Origin: Collinsella sp.
GTDB lineage: Bacteria; Actinomycetota; Coriobacteriia; Coriobacteriales; Coriobacteriaceae
Reading direction: 5' to 3'
Assembly (NCBI GenBank): GCA_018368345.1
Contig: JAGZEK010000003.1
Span: 62,001-126,000 of the forward strand
Length of the DNA: 64,000 bases
The number at the start of each line of letters is the position of its first letter. Positions within the stretch are counted from its first letter, which is position 1. A program made the position numbers and the translations under genes. The notes beneath the pieces were generated by a model that worked only from the letters and a program-made list of their open reading frames with translations, was not told the origin of the DNA and ran no database searches. Shown piece by piece: positions 45,947-54,196 of this stretch.

Positions 45947-46831
45947 TTACGCGAGCGCCCTTCTTGCCAGCTCGGCCGCGCCGAGGATTCCTTGGTCGCC
46001 GCCGCAGCCCGGGGCGCAGATGTAGCTCTCCATGTCCTTAAGCTCGGCGGTCTGGATGTAGCCACCCAGATATTCGAGGGTCTTCTTGCGGACGATGCCG
46101 TAGAGCTGCTCCTGGTGCATCACGCCGCCGCCGAGGACGATGCGGCGAGGCGAGTACATGAGCACGAGGTTCGCGCACATCTGCCCCAGATAATCCCCCT
46201 CGAGCGCCCACACCTCATCGTTGTCCGCGAGCTCGGCCGCGGGCTTTCCCCAGCGCGCGGCGATGGCGGGGCCGGAGGCGAGCCCCTCGAGACAGCTCGC
46301 GTGGCTCGGGCAGACGCAGCGTCCCTCCTCGGTGGGACGGGTCCTTACCAGCATGTGACCGGCCTCGGGGTGCAGCATACCGTGAAGGAGTCTGCCCGCG
46401 CACATGACGCCCGCGCCCACGCCGGTGCCGATGGTCACGTAGACGGCGTCCTCGAGCCCCTTGCAGCAGCCGAAGACCACTTCGCCGAGGCAGGCAACGT
46501 TAACGTCCGTGTCGTAGGCCACCGGAATCCCGAGGTCGTCGGCGAACGCGGCGCGAAGACCATGGCCTCGCCACGCGAGCTTGGGCGTCTGGAGGATGGA
46601 GCCGTAGCGCTCGTCGTTGGGGTCGACGCAGGTCGGGCCGAAGGCGCCGATGCCCAACGCGTCCACATCGCGGGCGGTGAACCACTCGATCATCTGCGGG
46701 ACGGTCTCGGCGGGCGTAAGCGTCGGGGTCTCCATACGGTCGAGGACCTCGCCGTCGCCGGACACCACGGCACAGACCATCTTGGTCCCGCCGGCTTCGA
46801 GGGCGCCGAGCCTCATTTGCTTTTCGCTCAT
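45947..46831 (-). CDS. ROK-family fructokinase
   Basis: 294 residues. The N-terminus ALEAGGTKMVCAV and the TDVNVACLGEVVFG segment match the GmuE/ScrK group of ROK fructokinases. The ROK zinc site is HPEAGHMLV with CVCPSHASC. The catalytic Asp is in DTDVN. It phosphorylates fructose (possibly other hexoses) to the 6-phosphate. Last gene of the PTS operon, where it would use free fructose from the GH172 enzyme. ATG 46831 follows AAGGAGG. Confidence 0.88.
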   Translation of the reverse strand: MSEKQMRLGALEAGGTKMVCAVVSGDGEVLDRMETPTLTPAETVPQMIEWFTARDVDALGIGAFGPTCVDPNDERYGSILQTPKLAWRGHGLRAAFADDLGIPVAYDTDVNVACLGEVVFGCCKGLEDAVYVTIGTGVGAGVMCAGRLLHGMLHPEAGHMLVRTRPTEEGRCVCPSHASCLEGLASGPAIAARWGKPAAELADNDEVWALEGDYLGQMCANLVLMYSPRRIVLGGGVMHQEQLYGIVRKKTLEYLGGYIQTAELKDMESYICAPGCGGDQGILGAAELARRALA

Positions 46832-46910
46832 GTGATCCTCCTTACAAAGGGACGCCCGCAGTCATGGTCAACCGCGGGCGCCCATAACGTTGGCTTGTTT
46901 CGAGGCGACC

Positions 46911-48035
46911 CTACCTGGGCACGCGGTCCTGCCTCGCGGCAAACGGGGCGAGCACGGCGTGCGGCTCGCTTTGGTACCAGTAGGCGACGGTGGAGATGTC
47001 GTCCTCGCGCTCGTAGAGCTTGATGTCGTCGTTGCCGAGGTCCTGGAACGTCACGCGCAGGTCCTCCTTGAACGAGATCGGATCGGGAAGGTGCCACCTG
47101 TAGAGGCCGTGCCTGGGAAGCGCGTCGTCGTTGGTCGCGAGCATCGGGTTCGGGTTCGGCTTGCCCGCGCTGAAGCGGTCGCGCGTGGCGTCGCGCGTCG
47201 AGCGGTACGGGTAGCCGGCGAACAGCGTGTTGAAGCACTGCGCCTCGGGCAGCGCGTGGGGCGGCCTGTCGAGGAAGGCCCAGGCACCGCCGAAGTAGTC
47301 CTCGGCTCCCGTCGAGGTGACCGTGGGGAACTCCTCGTCGCCGTCGAGGAAGAACTTCATCTCACCCTCGCCCCACCAATAGCGCTCCAGGGCGCACAGG
47401 GCCATGTAGGTGCCGACGTAGTAGCCCTTGCCGCGCACGCCGTCGAGCACGGTGTAGTCGACGCCCCTGCGGGTGCTGCGCTCGCGGTTAAAGCGGGCGT
47501 GGAAGTACATGGCGTCGTCCGGCACGTCGGTGAGCGCGTAGTTGAACGTGTAGAAGATGTACTTAATGAACCCGGGGTGCTCGCTCGTAAGCGTGACCTT
47601 GGCGTGCTTCCTGAAGGGCATCTCGAAGTAGCAGTTCATGCCACCCGTCGGGTTCACGCAGATGGGCATCGAGTTGACGATGGCGCGCTCACCGAAGCCG
47701 TTGCAGAAGAAGTCGCCGACAGGGCACTCGACCGAGGGGGTCTCCTCGTCGTCCCAGTAGAAGCGCAGCACGAGGTCGCGCATGACGAAGCTGCCGGCGG
47801 CGGTCTTGTCGGGGACGGTCATCCAGATGTGGCGGATGATGCCGGGGCCCTCGATGTCCGCGAGCGTGATGGTCTCGCCGGACTCAAGGGGCACGCAGCA
47901 CGAGCCCTTGCGGCCGACGCCGAGGTGGCTGGCCGACATGGCGGCGCGGCCCTTCTCGCCCGTGATGTTCTCGGGGGTGATGGCGCGGCTTTCCTCACCG
48001 CCGTGCATCCACACGTCCTTAAGGAACTCTCTCAT
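46911..48035 (-). CDS. GH172 (DUF2961) glycoside hydrolase
   Basis: 374 residues, two jelly-roll-type beta domains (IEGPGIIRHIWMTVPD; later TSTGAEDYFGGAWAFLDRPP). DUF2961 proteins were reclassified as GH172; members synthesise or hydrolyse difructose dianhydride I or remove D-arabinofuranose. Glu in STGAEDYFGG and in DGDEEFP are candidate catalytic residues. There is no signal peptide, so it acts in the cytosol on sugar taken up by the PTS. The nearby fructokinase argues for a fructose product. Confidence 0.85.
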   Translation of the reverse strand: MREFLKDVWMHGGEESRAITPENITGEKGRAAMSASHLGVGRKGSCCVPLESGETITLADIEGPGIIRHIWMTVPDKTAAGSFVMRDLVLRFYWDDEETPSVECPVGDFFCNGFGERAIVNSMPICVNPTGGMNCYFEMPFRKHAKVTLTSEHPGFIKYIFYTFNYALTDVPDDAMYFHARFNRERSTRRGVDYTVLDGVRGKGYYVGTYMALCALERYWWGEGEMKFFLDGDEEFPTVTSTGAEDYFGGAWAFLDRPPHALPEAQCFNTLFAGYPYRSTRDATRDRFSAGKPNPNPMLATNDDALPRHGLYRWHLPDPISFKEDLRVTFQDLGNDDIKLYEREDDISTVAYWYQSEPHAVLAPFAARQDRVPR

Positions 48036-48047
48036 CGTCGACCTCCT

Positions 48048-48446
48048 CTATTCGTCGTCGTCGCACTCGGCGGAACTGGCACCGTTCACGTAGATGATCT
48101 GCTGGCGCGCCTCGTTGACGAGGGCGTCGAAGTCGAGTTTCTCGTCGGGGCGCGCGAGCGCGACCGTCATGGCGAGCGGGAGGTTGACACCCGCGATCAC
48201 GTGGATCCGGTCGGAGGCGAAGCGGGAAAAGCGCTGGTTCACGCTGCCGCCGTACGCGTCGGTGAGGACGACGACCTCGTCAGTGCCCGAAAGAGCCGCC
48301 TCGACCGCCGCGTCGAGCCCCTCGCCGTTGTCGTTCACGTAGGCGCACACGGCGTTGACGGCGTCGCCCTTACCCGTAAGGAACTCGAGGGTGTCCTTGA
48401 AGCCCTGGGCGAGAAGGGAATGGCTCGCCACAACTATCTTTCTCAT
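48048..48446 (-). CDS. PTS mannose-family EIIA
   Basis: 132 residues. The phospho-histidine is His9 in VVASHSLLAQGF; the rest follows the EIIA-Man fold (DEVVVLTDAYGGSVNQRF). It transfers phosphate from HPr to EIIB. It precedes the GH172 gene by 12 bases. The fold is complete, with a short acidic tail. Confidence 0.92.
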   Translation of the reverse strand: MRKIVVASHSLLAQGFKDTLEFLTGKGDAVNAVCAYVNDNGEGLDAAVEAALSGTDEVVVLTDAYGGSVNQRFSRFASDRIHVIAGVNLPLAMTVALARPDEKLDFDALVNEARQQIIYVNGASSAECDDDE

Positions 48447-48472
48447 TGATTCACCAATCTCTTGGGTCGAAG

Positions 48473-49321
48473 CTAGGCGAGGATGCCGGCGGCGGAGGCG
48501 ACCATCGCGAGGACGATCACCACGAGGATGAGGGCCGTCATGCTCGCGTTCTTCTTGGTAAGAAGGTAATACGCGCTTCCCGTGATGGCGGCGGGGATCA
48601 TGGCAGGCAGGATCTTGTCGAGCAGCGGCTGAATCTCCATCGCGACGTCGCCGAAGCTGAAGCTAATCGGGCAGGTGACGCCAATGACCGAGGCGATGAG
48701 GCAGCCGACCACGGTGAGGCCGACCACGGTGAGGCCGAGCACGGAGGCGGCGGCAGTGAGGTTGGGAAGCTTCTCGCTGAAGTCGGTGACGAGCTTCACG
48801 CCCTGCTTGTAGCCGAACTCGAGGGCGTGCATGCGGACCCAGAAGATGGCCAGGATGAGCGCGAACCAGATGCCGGCTCCCACGGGGTTGCCCTCGATGG
48901 CCATGTAGGCGGCGATGGAGCCCATGATGGTCGGGATCATGGTCATGAGCAGGGAGTCGCCGACGCCGGCGAGCGGTCCCATGGTGCCGATCTTCAGGTC
49001 TTGGACGGCGTCCGCCGCCGCTAGGCCGTCGCGCTCCTCCATGGCCACGCAGGCGCCAAGGATGATGGCGGCGAGCCAAGGCTGGGTGTTGTAGTAGCGG
49101 AAGTGGTTGTTGAGCGCTTGCTTATAGTCCTCGTCGTTCGTGTAGATCTTCCTCAGGACCGGCGAGAGGGCGTAGGCGACTGAGGCGCCCTGCTGGGTCT
49201 GGTAGTTGAAGGTGCACACGCTCATGAGCCAGCGCCAGTTCGCGTTGCGCAGGTCCTTCTTGGTGACCTTGTAGCCGGAGGGCTTGCCCTCGGCGACGGC
49301 GGTGATGTTCTCGTTTTCCAT
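48473..49321 (-). CDS. PTS mannose-family EIID
   Basis: 282 residues, membrane subunit with helices at the C-terminal half and the diagnostic MGPLAGVGDSLLMTMIPTIMG. The N-terminal half (TKKDLRNANWRWLMSVCTFNYQ) matches ManZ/LevG. It forms the permease with EIIC, two bases downstream of the EIIC stop. The next gene in the direction of transcription is EIIA. Confidence 0.95.
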   Translation of the reverse strand: MENENITAVAEGKPSGYKVTKKDLRNANWRWLMSVCTFNYQTQQGASVAYALSPVLRKIYTNDEDYKQALNNHFRYYNTQPWLAAIILGACVAMEERDGLAAADAVQDLKIGTMGPLAGVGDSLLMTMIPTIMGSIAAYMAIEGNPVGAGIWFALILAIFWVRMHALEFGYKQGVKLVTDFSEKLPNLTAAASVLGLTVVGLTVVGCLIASVIGVTCPISFSFGDVAMEIQPLLDKILPAMIPAAITGSAYYLLTKKNASMTALILVVIVLAMVASAAGILA

Positions 49322-49323
49322 GG

Positions 49324-50109
49324 TTACTCATCCTCTCCGATGAAGGCGTCTGCGGAAGCGTGGGCGGCGAGCTCGGTGTCCCTCTCGGCACGCTGGTAGA
49401 ACGCAATCGCGAGGGCAACGCCGACGATGGCGGCGCCGATGATGGGCACGTTCAGGAAGGCCGAGAGGAAGAAGCCGGCGAGCAGGTACTGGAAGTACTT
49501 GGCGGTTGGCATGTAGCGGAGCAGCATGGCGATACCGACGGCCGGGAGCATCTTGCCGGCGAGGGTGAGGCCGGAGAGGAACCACTGGGGCATGACCTCG
49601 AGGAGCCAGTTGACGGCGGGCTGGCCGAGCGTCACGGAGACAAAGACGGGCAGGGCGGCGCACAGGCCGAAGAGCGCGGGGCAGACCCACAGGATGGCGT
49701 TCATCTGATTGAACTTACCCTCGTTGCAGAACTTCTGGGACTTCTCGACGACAAAGCCGTTGAGGATCTTGGCGACGACGTCGAGCTGGATGCCGAGCAT
49801 GCCGACCGGCAGGCCGATGGCGAGGCCCGTGTCGGAGCCCAGGGTCACGCCGTAGGCGGTGGCGATGATGGCCATCGTGCCGTAGTCGGGAATGGAGGAG
49901 CCGCCGAAGCCCGCGACGCCGAGCTGCATGAGCTGAATGGTGCCGCCGATGACAAGGCCGGTCTTCCAGTCGCCCATGACGACTCCGGTGATGAGGCCCC
50001 AGAAAACGGCGTAATTGACGAAGATCATCGGGATGCCGTAGTAGTCCACGTGCTTGATGAAGGCCAGCAGGGTCAAAAGGACGACCTGCAGGATAGTGAA
50101 GTTGACCAT
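49324..50109 (-). CDS. PTS mannose-family EIIC
   Basis: 261 residues with about seven membrane helices and the ManY-type stretch VVMGDWKTGLVIGGTIQLMQLG, plus GLAIGLPVGMLG. Starts at ATG 50109 after AAGGGGG. Sugar specificity cannot be read from sequence; operon partners suggest a fructose-containing oligosaccharide. Confidence 0.95.
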   Translation of the reverse strand: MVNFTILQVVLLTLLAFIKHVDYYGIPMIFVNYAVFWGLITGVVMGDWKTGLVIGGTIQLMQLGVAGFGGSSIPDYGTMAIIATAYGVTLGSDTGLAIGLPVGMLGIQLDVVAKILNGFVVEKSQKFCNEGKFNQMNAILWVCPALFGLCAALPVFVSVTLGQPAVNWLLEVMPQWFLSGLTLAGKMLPAVGIAMLLRYMPTAKYFQYLLAGFFLSAFLNVPIIGAAIVGVALAIAFYQRAERDTELAAHASADAFIGEDE

Positions 50110-50118
50110 ATTTCCCCC

Positions 50119-50592
50119 TTAGATGAGGTCTGCGACGGAGACGGGCTTGTCGGCGGGCACGAACTGGGCCGTCACCTTGACGCCACGGGCGATGAGCGCC
50201 TTGTAGCTCTGGACGTTCTCGGCGGAGGCGTAGGCGCGCTGGGTGAGCTGGATGCCGTCCTCCTTGACGAGCGAGCCGCCGACGACCAGCGACGGGAGCT
50301 CGACGCCCGACTCGACCAGGCGAAGCATCGTCTCGGGCTCCTTGGCGATGACGAAGACCTTCTCGCGGTCGTACTTGCCCGCGGCGAAGTTCTTGAGCGC
50401 GGTCTGCTCGGAGATGATCGAAACGGCCATGCCCGCGGGGCGCGCCATCCTCATGGTGGACTTCAGGACCTCGTCGCCGGCGACCTTGTCATCGATGACC
50501 ATGACTCGGGTCGCGCCCGACACCGGGGCCCACTGCGTCACGATGATGCCGTGAAGCAGGCGATTGTCGATTCGTGCCATAACAACACTCAT
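50119..50592 (-). CDS. PTS mannose-family EIIB
   Basis: 157 residues. The phospho-acceptor His is in IDNRLLHGIIVTQW (His14). ATG 50592 is placed after AGGAG; an upstream frame to 50661 lacks a ribosome site. The separate EIIA and EIIB place this in the LevD-LevE type. It transfers phosphate to the incoming sugar. Confidence 0.93.
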   Translation of the reverse strand: MSVVMARIDNRLLHGIIVTQWAPVSGATRVMVIDDKVAGDEVLKSTMRMARPAGMAVSIISEQTALKNFAAGKYDREKVFVIAKEPETMLRLVESGVELPSLVVGGSLVKEDGIQLTQRAYASAENVQSYKALIARGVKVTAQFVPADKPVSVADLI

Positions 50593-50712
50593 GTTTGCTC
50601 CTATCAAATGAAGTTTTGCGTTCGGTACTGCCTCGGCGCTATCCGGATTCGCGCCGGGCAAGGGGTTATCGGATTATTGAGGACGCGCGGTCAGCTCGTG
50701 ACGGCGCGGGGG

Positions 50713-53454
50713 TCACTCGTCGAACAGGAGGCTCGAGGAGCCGAGACGCTCTTCTCGCGCCGGGGCGGCGCTCACGCTTATGTAGTCGAAGACATATGCG
50801 ATCTCGCTTACGGGAACCTCTACGCGATAGCGCGTCGAGATGCTCGAGAAGCTCTGCCTGAAGGACTCGATGAAATCGGCGCGTTCCTCCTCGAAGCGGT
50901 CCTGGCCAACGTAGGTCTCAATGGGGTTTCTGGTAACAAGGCGCTCGACGAGACAGCAGAGGTGGACGTAGAGCCCAATGATGGCGTTGCTGCCGATCTT
51001 CTCGCCTGTCCTGCGCTGAAGCTCGTGCACGGCGCTCTCGATCTCGTGGAATAGCCGCTCCGGGTCGAGGATGGTGATGGAGCGGATGACGTTCTGCAGC
51101 GTCATGTTCGAAAGCAGCTTCTCGTGGAAAGAAGAGAGCTCGGAAGCGTCAAGCCACCTGCCGAACACGGCATCGACCTTCGAAGCGGACGCCGTCGACA
51201 TGATGTCCTCGAGGGCGACGAAGGGAACGGAGGCAATCCCGGGGTCTCCCGTGCCGATGACGGCGCAGACGCGGTGCTCGGAGAAAACGGCGTCGTTCGA
51301 CCCGTTCGTGACGAGCTGCTTGAAGGGCCTCGTGAGCAGGCGTGCGCCTATGGTGCGCGGGAGGCTCTGCGAGACGAGCTGGCGTATCCTCTCCGCGGCG
51401 TCGACCCCGGACTCGGAGCAGAAGACGATGGCGTCCTCACGGTTGACGCGCTCGATCACCTTGCAGTGCGTCACGCACACGGCGGTCGCATCGCCAAGAA
51501 CCTCGGCGATGGACTTGCCGCCGAGCAGCCCGGACCCGATCTCGAGCGCGAGCCCGGTGGAGACGTTGTTCACCACCCCGATGGTGGAGTCGGTAACGTT
51601 CTCGAGGGCCTTATAGGCCTCCTCCAAAGAGCCCATGTCAACAAGAAACACGACCCCAGTGCAGTACGAGTGACGGTCGACGAGGCGCTGGAGCGGACCG
51701 ACAATGTCCTTCAGCTGCTGGTCGTAGGGCATGTCGACCGCCTCGTACACATGCACGCCGAGCATACGGTTCGCCGCGTCGGCGATGCTCGTCGCCGTCG
51801 AGTAGCCGTGTGACAAGATGACGCAGAGCGTCCGAAGGGCCTTCGCGTCGCGAGACTCCGATGCGACGCACAGCGTCAGAAGCGTCTTCGTGAAGTGATC
51901 GAGCGAGATTCCGAGTGCCCCTTCCATGTCTGCGGCGACCTGATCGGAGACGCTCGAGGCAAACGGCAATTCGGAGGTCACGGCACCGAGGAGATGGGAG
52001 ATTTGCTCCGCACAGGCAGACTTTCGCTTAGCCAGGCCGATGCCCGGCCACAACTGCAGGCAAATCTCCTGGGCCAGTAGAAAAGTGACCTTCCTCGAAA
52101 GCTCGATGCCATAAGAAGAGCCTGCGTCGGCAAGGACCGCGCCCACGACGAGCTCGAAGGCGCGCGACCTCGATGAGGCGACGCCGTGGCCGAAGATCAA
52201 GTGATCCTCAACGCCGCGCACAGCGGAGACAGCTTGCGAGACGAGCTCGGAGACAGAGAGCTCCCCGGCGCAGAATCGCTCATCGAGAGAGCACAGGGCA
52301 TCGAGCGCCTGCTCGACCGGCCCTGTGCTCTCGGCGGCATCCAGGGACGCGTCGATCAGAGCGCCATCGTCGGGCTGTTGATCGATCTGCGCGGAGGAGA
52401 GGAGCCCGCTGGGAAGAAGATACGGGCGAACGACGACGTAGTCGCCCTCGCGATTGAGGAACGCTTTGGCGCAGCAGTTCGTCACGCAGGCGCGCAAGCC
52501 GGCGATGTTATCGGAAAAGTCCGCGTTCACGAGGCAACGGTATGCGCCGCGGCTGATCTTCACATCAGAACCGATTCGGCACCCCTCGCTGCGCAGGAAG
52601 CTCAAGATGAGATCCTCGCGCTCCTCGGGGGTCCGCTCCTTGAGTGATGGGACGCGGGCACAGATGGGCATTTTGCTGTAGGCCGAGGAAACCTTCAGGT
52701 CATCGGCGGAAAGCGTCGTCGAAAGAACGAGGCGAGCGCGCGGCGCATCCTGGGAGGCATCGAGCCCGAGGGCCGTCGCAAGGCAGTGCTCCATCGCAGA
52801 GGGAGAGAGTGCCTCGATGCCGTTGACAAAAACCACACCCCCGCGCGATTTCGCGATCGACTCGTCAAGAAGCCCGTTGAACGAGGCGGCGTCCGGGACC
52901 CCGGCGCAGTCGATGCGCACATAGGAGGAGTCGCGGGACAGCAAGCCCTGGTTCTTGCCGTACTCGTACACAAGGCGAGAAAGGAAAGACTTACCGACAC
53001 CCACGCCGCCGCTCAAGAGGATGGGTAGGCCAAACGGAGGGTACTGAACCGCAGCCTTGCACTGCTCGACAACGGAGCTGAGGCTCAGGTCGAAGCCCAC
53101 GGCACGCGCGAAGTCGCGGTGATCGGCGATTCCCGTCGCCTGGATGAGGTCGGCGAGCGAGGCGTACTCGCTTGCAGAGAGCTTTACCTGAAAACGCTTC
53201 TGGAACGCGCGGCGATGAAAATAACGGACAGGCCTGCCCGCCACCTTAACCACAAGGCCGGCGCGAACAAGGTCGTTGAGGTACTGGCTCGCCAGACTCC
53301 TGGAGATGATGAGCGTCTCGGCGATGTCGGAGGTGGACAGACGGGCAAGGTCGTCGAGCGAGACGGCAGAGGTGAGGGCCTCGAGATGCTCGAGAATCCT
53401 GTCCCTCATGTCGACGGGCTTCTTTGCCAAGCTGTCCTGTGCGGTCTTGTCCAT
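50713..53454 (-). CDS. LevR-like PRD activator with degenerate AAA+ domain
   Basis: 913 residues. Order: winged helix (about 15-70), an AAA+ domain (about 130-340) with Walker A GGVGVGKS, PRD1 (about 390-490), an EIIA-Man-like domain (about 515-640), an EIIB-like segment (about 660-760), and PRD2 with IGLYVHLCCLVERL near the end. The stretch that carries GAFTGA in sigma-54 activators is missing, and Walker B reads VVFVNGIEAL without the DE pair. So it probably cannot use sigma-54. It heads the PTS operon, as LevR and ManR do. Confidence 0.82.
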   Translation of the reverse strand: MDKTAQDSLAKKPVDMRDRILEHLEALTSAVSLDDLARLSTSDIAETLIISRSLASQYLNDLVRAGLVVKVAGRPVRYFHRRAFQKRFQVKLSASEYASLADLIQATGIADHRDFARAVGFDLSLSSVVEQCKAAVQYPPFGLPILLSGGVGVGKSFLSRLVYEYGKNQGLLSRDSSYVRIDCAGVPDAASFNGLLDESIAKSRGGVVFVNGIEALSPSAMEHCLATALGLDASQDAPRARLVLSTTLSADDLKVSSAYSKMPICARVPSLKERTPEEREDLILSFLRSEGCRIGSDVKISRGAYRCLVNADFSDNIAGLRACVTNCCAKAFLNREGDYVVVRPYLLPSGLLSSAQIDQQPDDGALIDASLDAAESTGPVEQALDALCSLDERFCAGELSVSELVSQAVSAVRGVEDHLIFGHGVASSRSRAFELVVGAVLADAGSSYGIELSRKVTFLLAQEICLQLWPGIGLAKRKSACAEQISHLLGAVTSELPFASSVSDQVAADMEGALGISLDHFTKTLLTLCVASESRDAKALRTLCVILSHGYSTATSIADAANRMLGVHVYEAVDMPYDQQLKDIVGPLQRLVDRHSYCTGVVFLVDMGSLEEAYKALENVTDSTIGVVNNVSTGLALEIGSGLLGGKSIAEVLGDATAVCVTHCKVIERVNREDAIVFCSESGVDAAERIRQLVSQSLPRTIGARLLTRPFKQLVTNGSNDAVFSEHRVCAVIGTGDPGIASVPFVALEDIMSTASASKVDAVFGRWLDASELSSFHEKLLSNMTLQNVIRSITILDPERLFHEIESAVHELQRRTGEKIGSNAIIGLYVHLCCLVERLVTRNPIETYVGQDRFEEERADFIESFRQSFSSISTRYRVEVPVSEIAYVFDYISVSAAPAREERLGSSSLLFDE

Positions 53455-54145
53455 GACTTCTTACCTCCTTGTACAAGGAGTATAAGGGGAACACAGAGAA
53501 CGGAAGGGGGCGCGTGGGGGAATCAACAGCCCCGAGGAGAAGTTCACCACTTGAGGGGCAGAAAACAACGGCCATTGAACATTCAGGGCCGACGCTCAAC
53601 ACTTCGGCTCGACACTTCGCTTTGGAAAGGGCCCTGCGCGATGGTACAGCCCTCCATCTCGCAGCACAGGTCGCCGAAGGTCGCGAGGATGCGCTCCTTC
53701 TGTTCCGTGGGCGAGACGGCTCGGTGGGCAAGGTCCTCTCAAAAGGGGTCGTCCGACGCCGCAAGACCTCGATGACCGACTACCGCCTCGAGCAAGTGGC
53801 GGATTACCTCTGCACCATCGAACTTGCCTTGGTCAAGTGCGAGGCAAAGGAGAACGGTGAGACGTACAACAAGTTCTTCGGAGGTATAGGCTCTTTCAAG
53901 AGGAACTGGCTCAAGCAAGCCCGCAGCAAGCGGATATAGCTGGTCTCGCGGTTTCGCAAGGAACGGTCAGTTCTCCTCTGGCGAGGAATCCCGGGCGACG
54001 TGCTTCGAGCAGCGGAAGCTGAAGCGCAAGCAGAAGCAGCGCGGGCATTGATCGGTGCCGACATGGGCCCAGACGTGAACAGTGCTACGTCCCCTGTTCA
54101 CGGGGCGCGAAACCGCAAAGGTTGCACAGAGGTTGCAAAATAAGA
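53455..54145. other. Region between the PTS regulator and guaA
   Basis: 691 bases. A plus-strand frame from about 53774 reads MTDYRLEQVADYLCTIELAL up to a TAG at 53937, and continues in the same frame to TAA at 54141 (ending GCTEVAK). No ribosome site or family match. It may be a decayed element gene; an integrase would be expected here. I find no intact gene. Confidence 0.35.
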
Positions 54146-54179
54146 AGCCCCCGACCTGTTTTCGCAGGTCAGAGGCTTG
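54146..54179 (-). terminator. guaA terminator
   Basis: GACCTG and CAGGTC flank TTTTCG, with flanking AAGCC/GGCTT pairs. Followed on the minus strand by CTTATTTTG. It lies on the element side of the att-like repeat. Confidence 0.7.
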
Positions 54180-54196
54180 AAATCAACGAATATCGT

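Noticed and set aside
50593..50712. A -24/-12 (sigma-54) promoter before EIIB
   Set aside because: I searched for TGGCA-N7-TTGC and saw no match in either direction.
46890..51054. Two 500-plus codon plus-strand frames (46890-48449 and 49360-51054)
   Set aside because: Both are antisense to the GH172 and PTS genes and have Glu/Gly/Arg-rich low-complexity translations.
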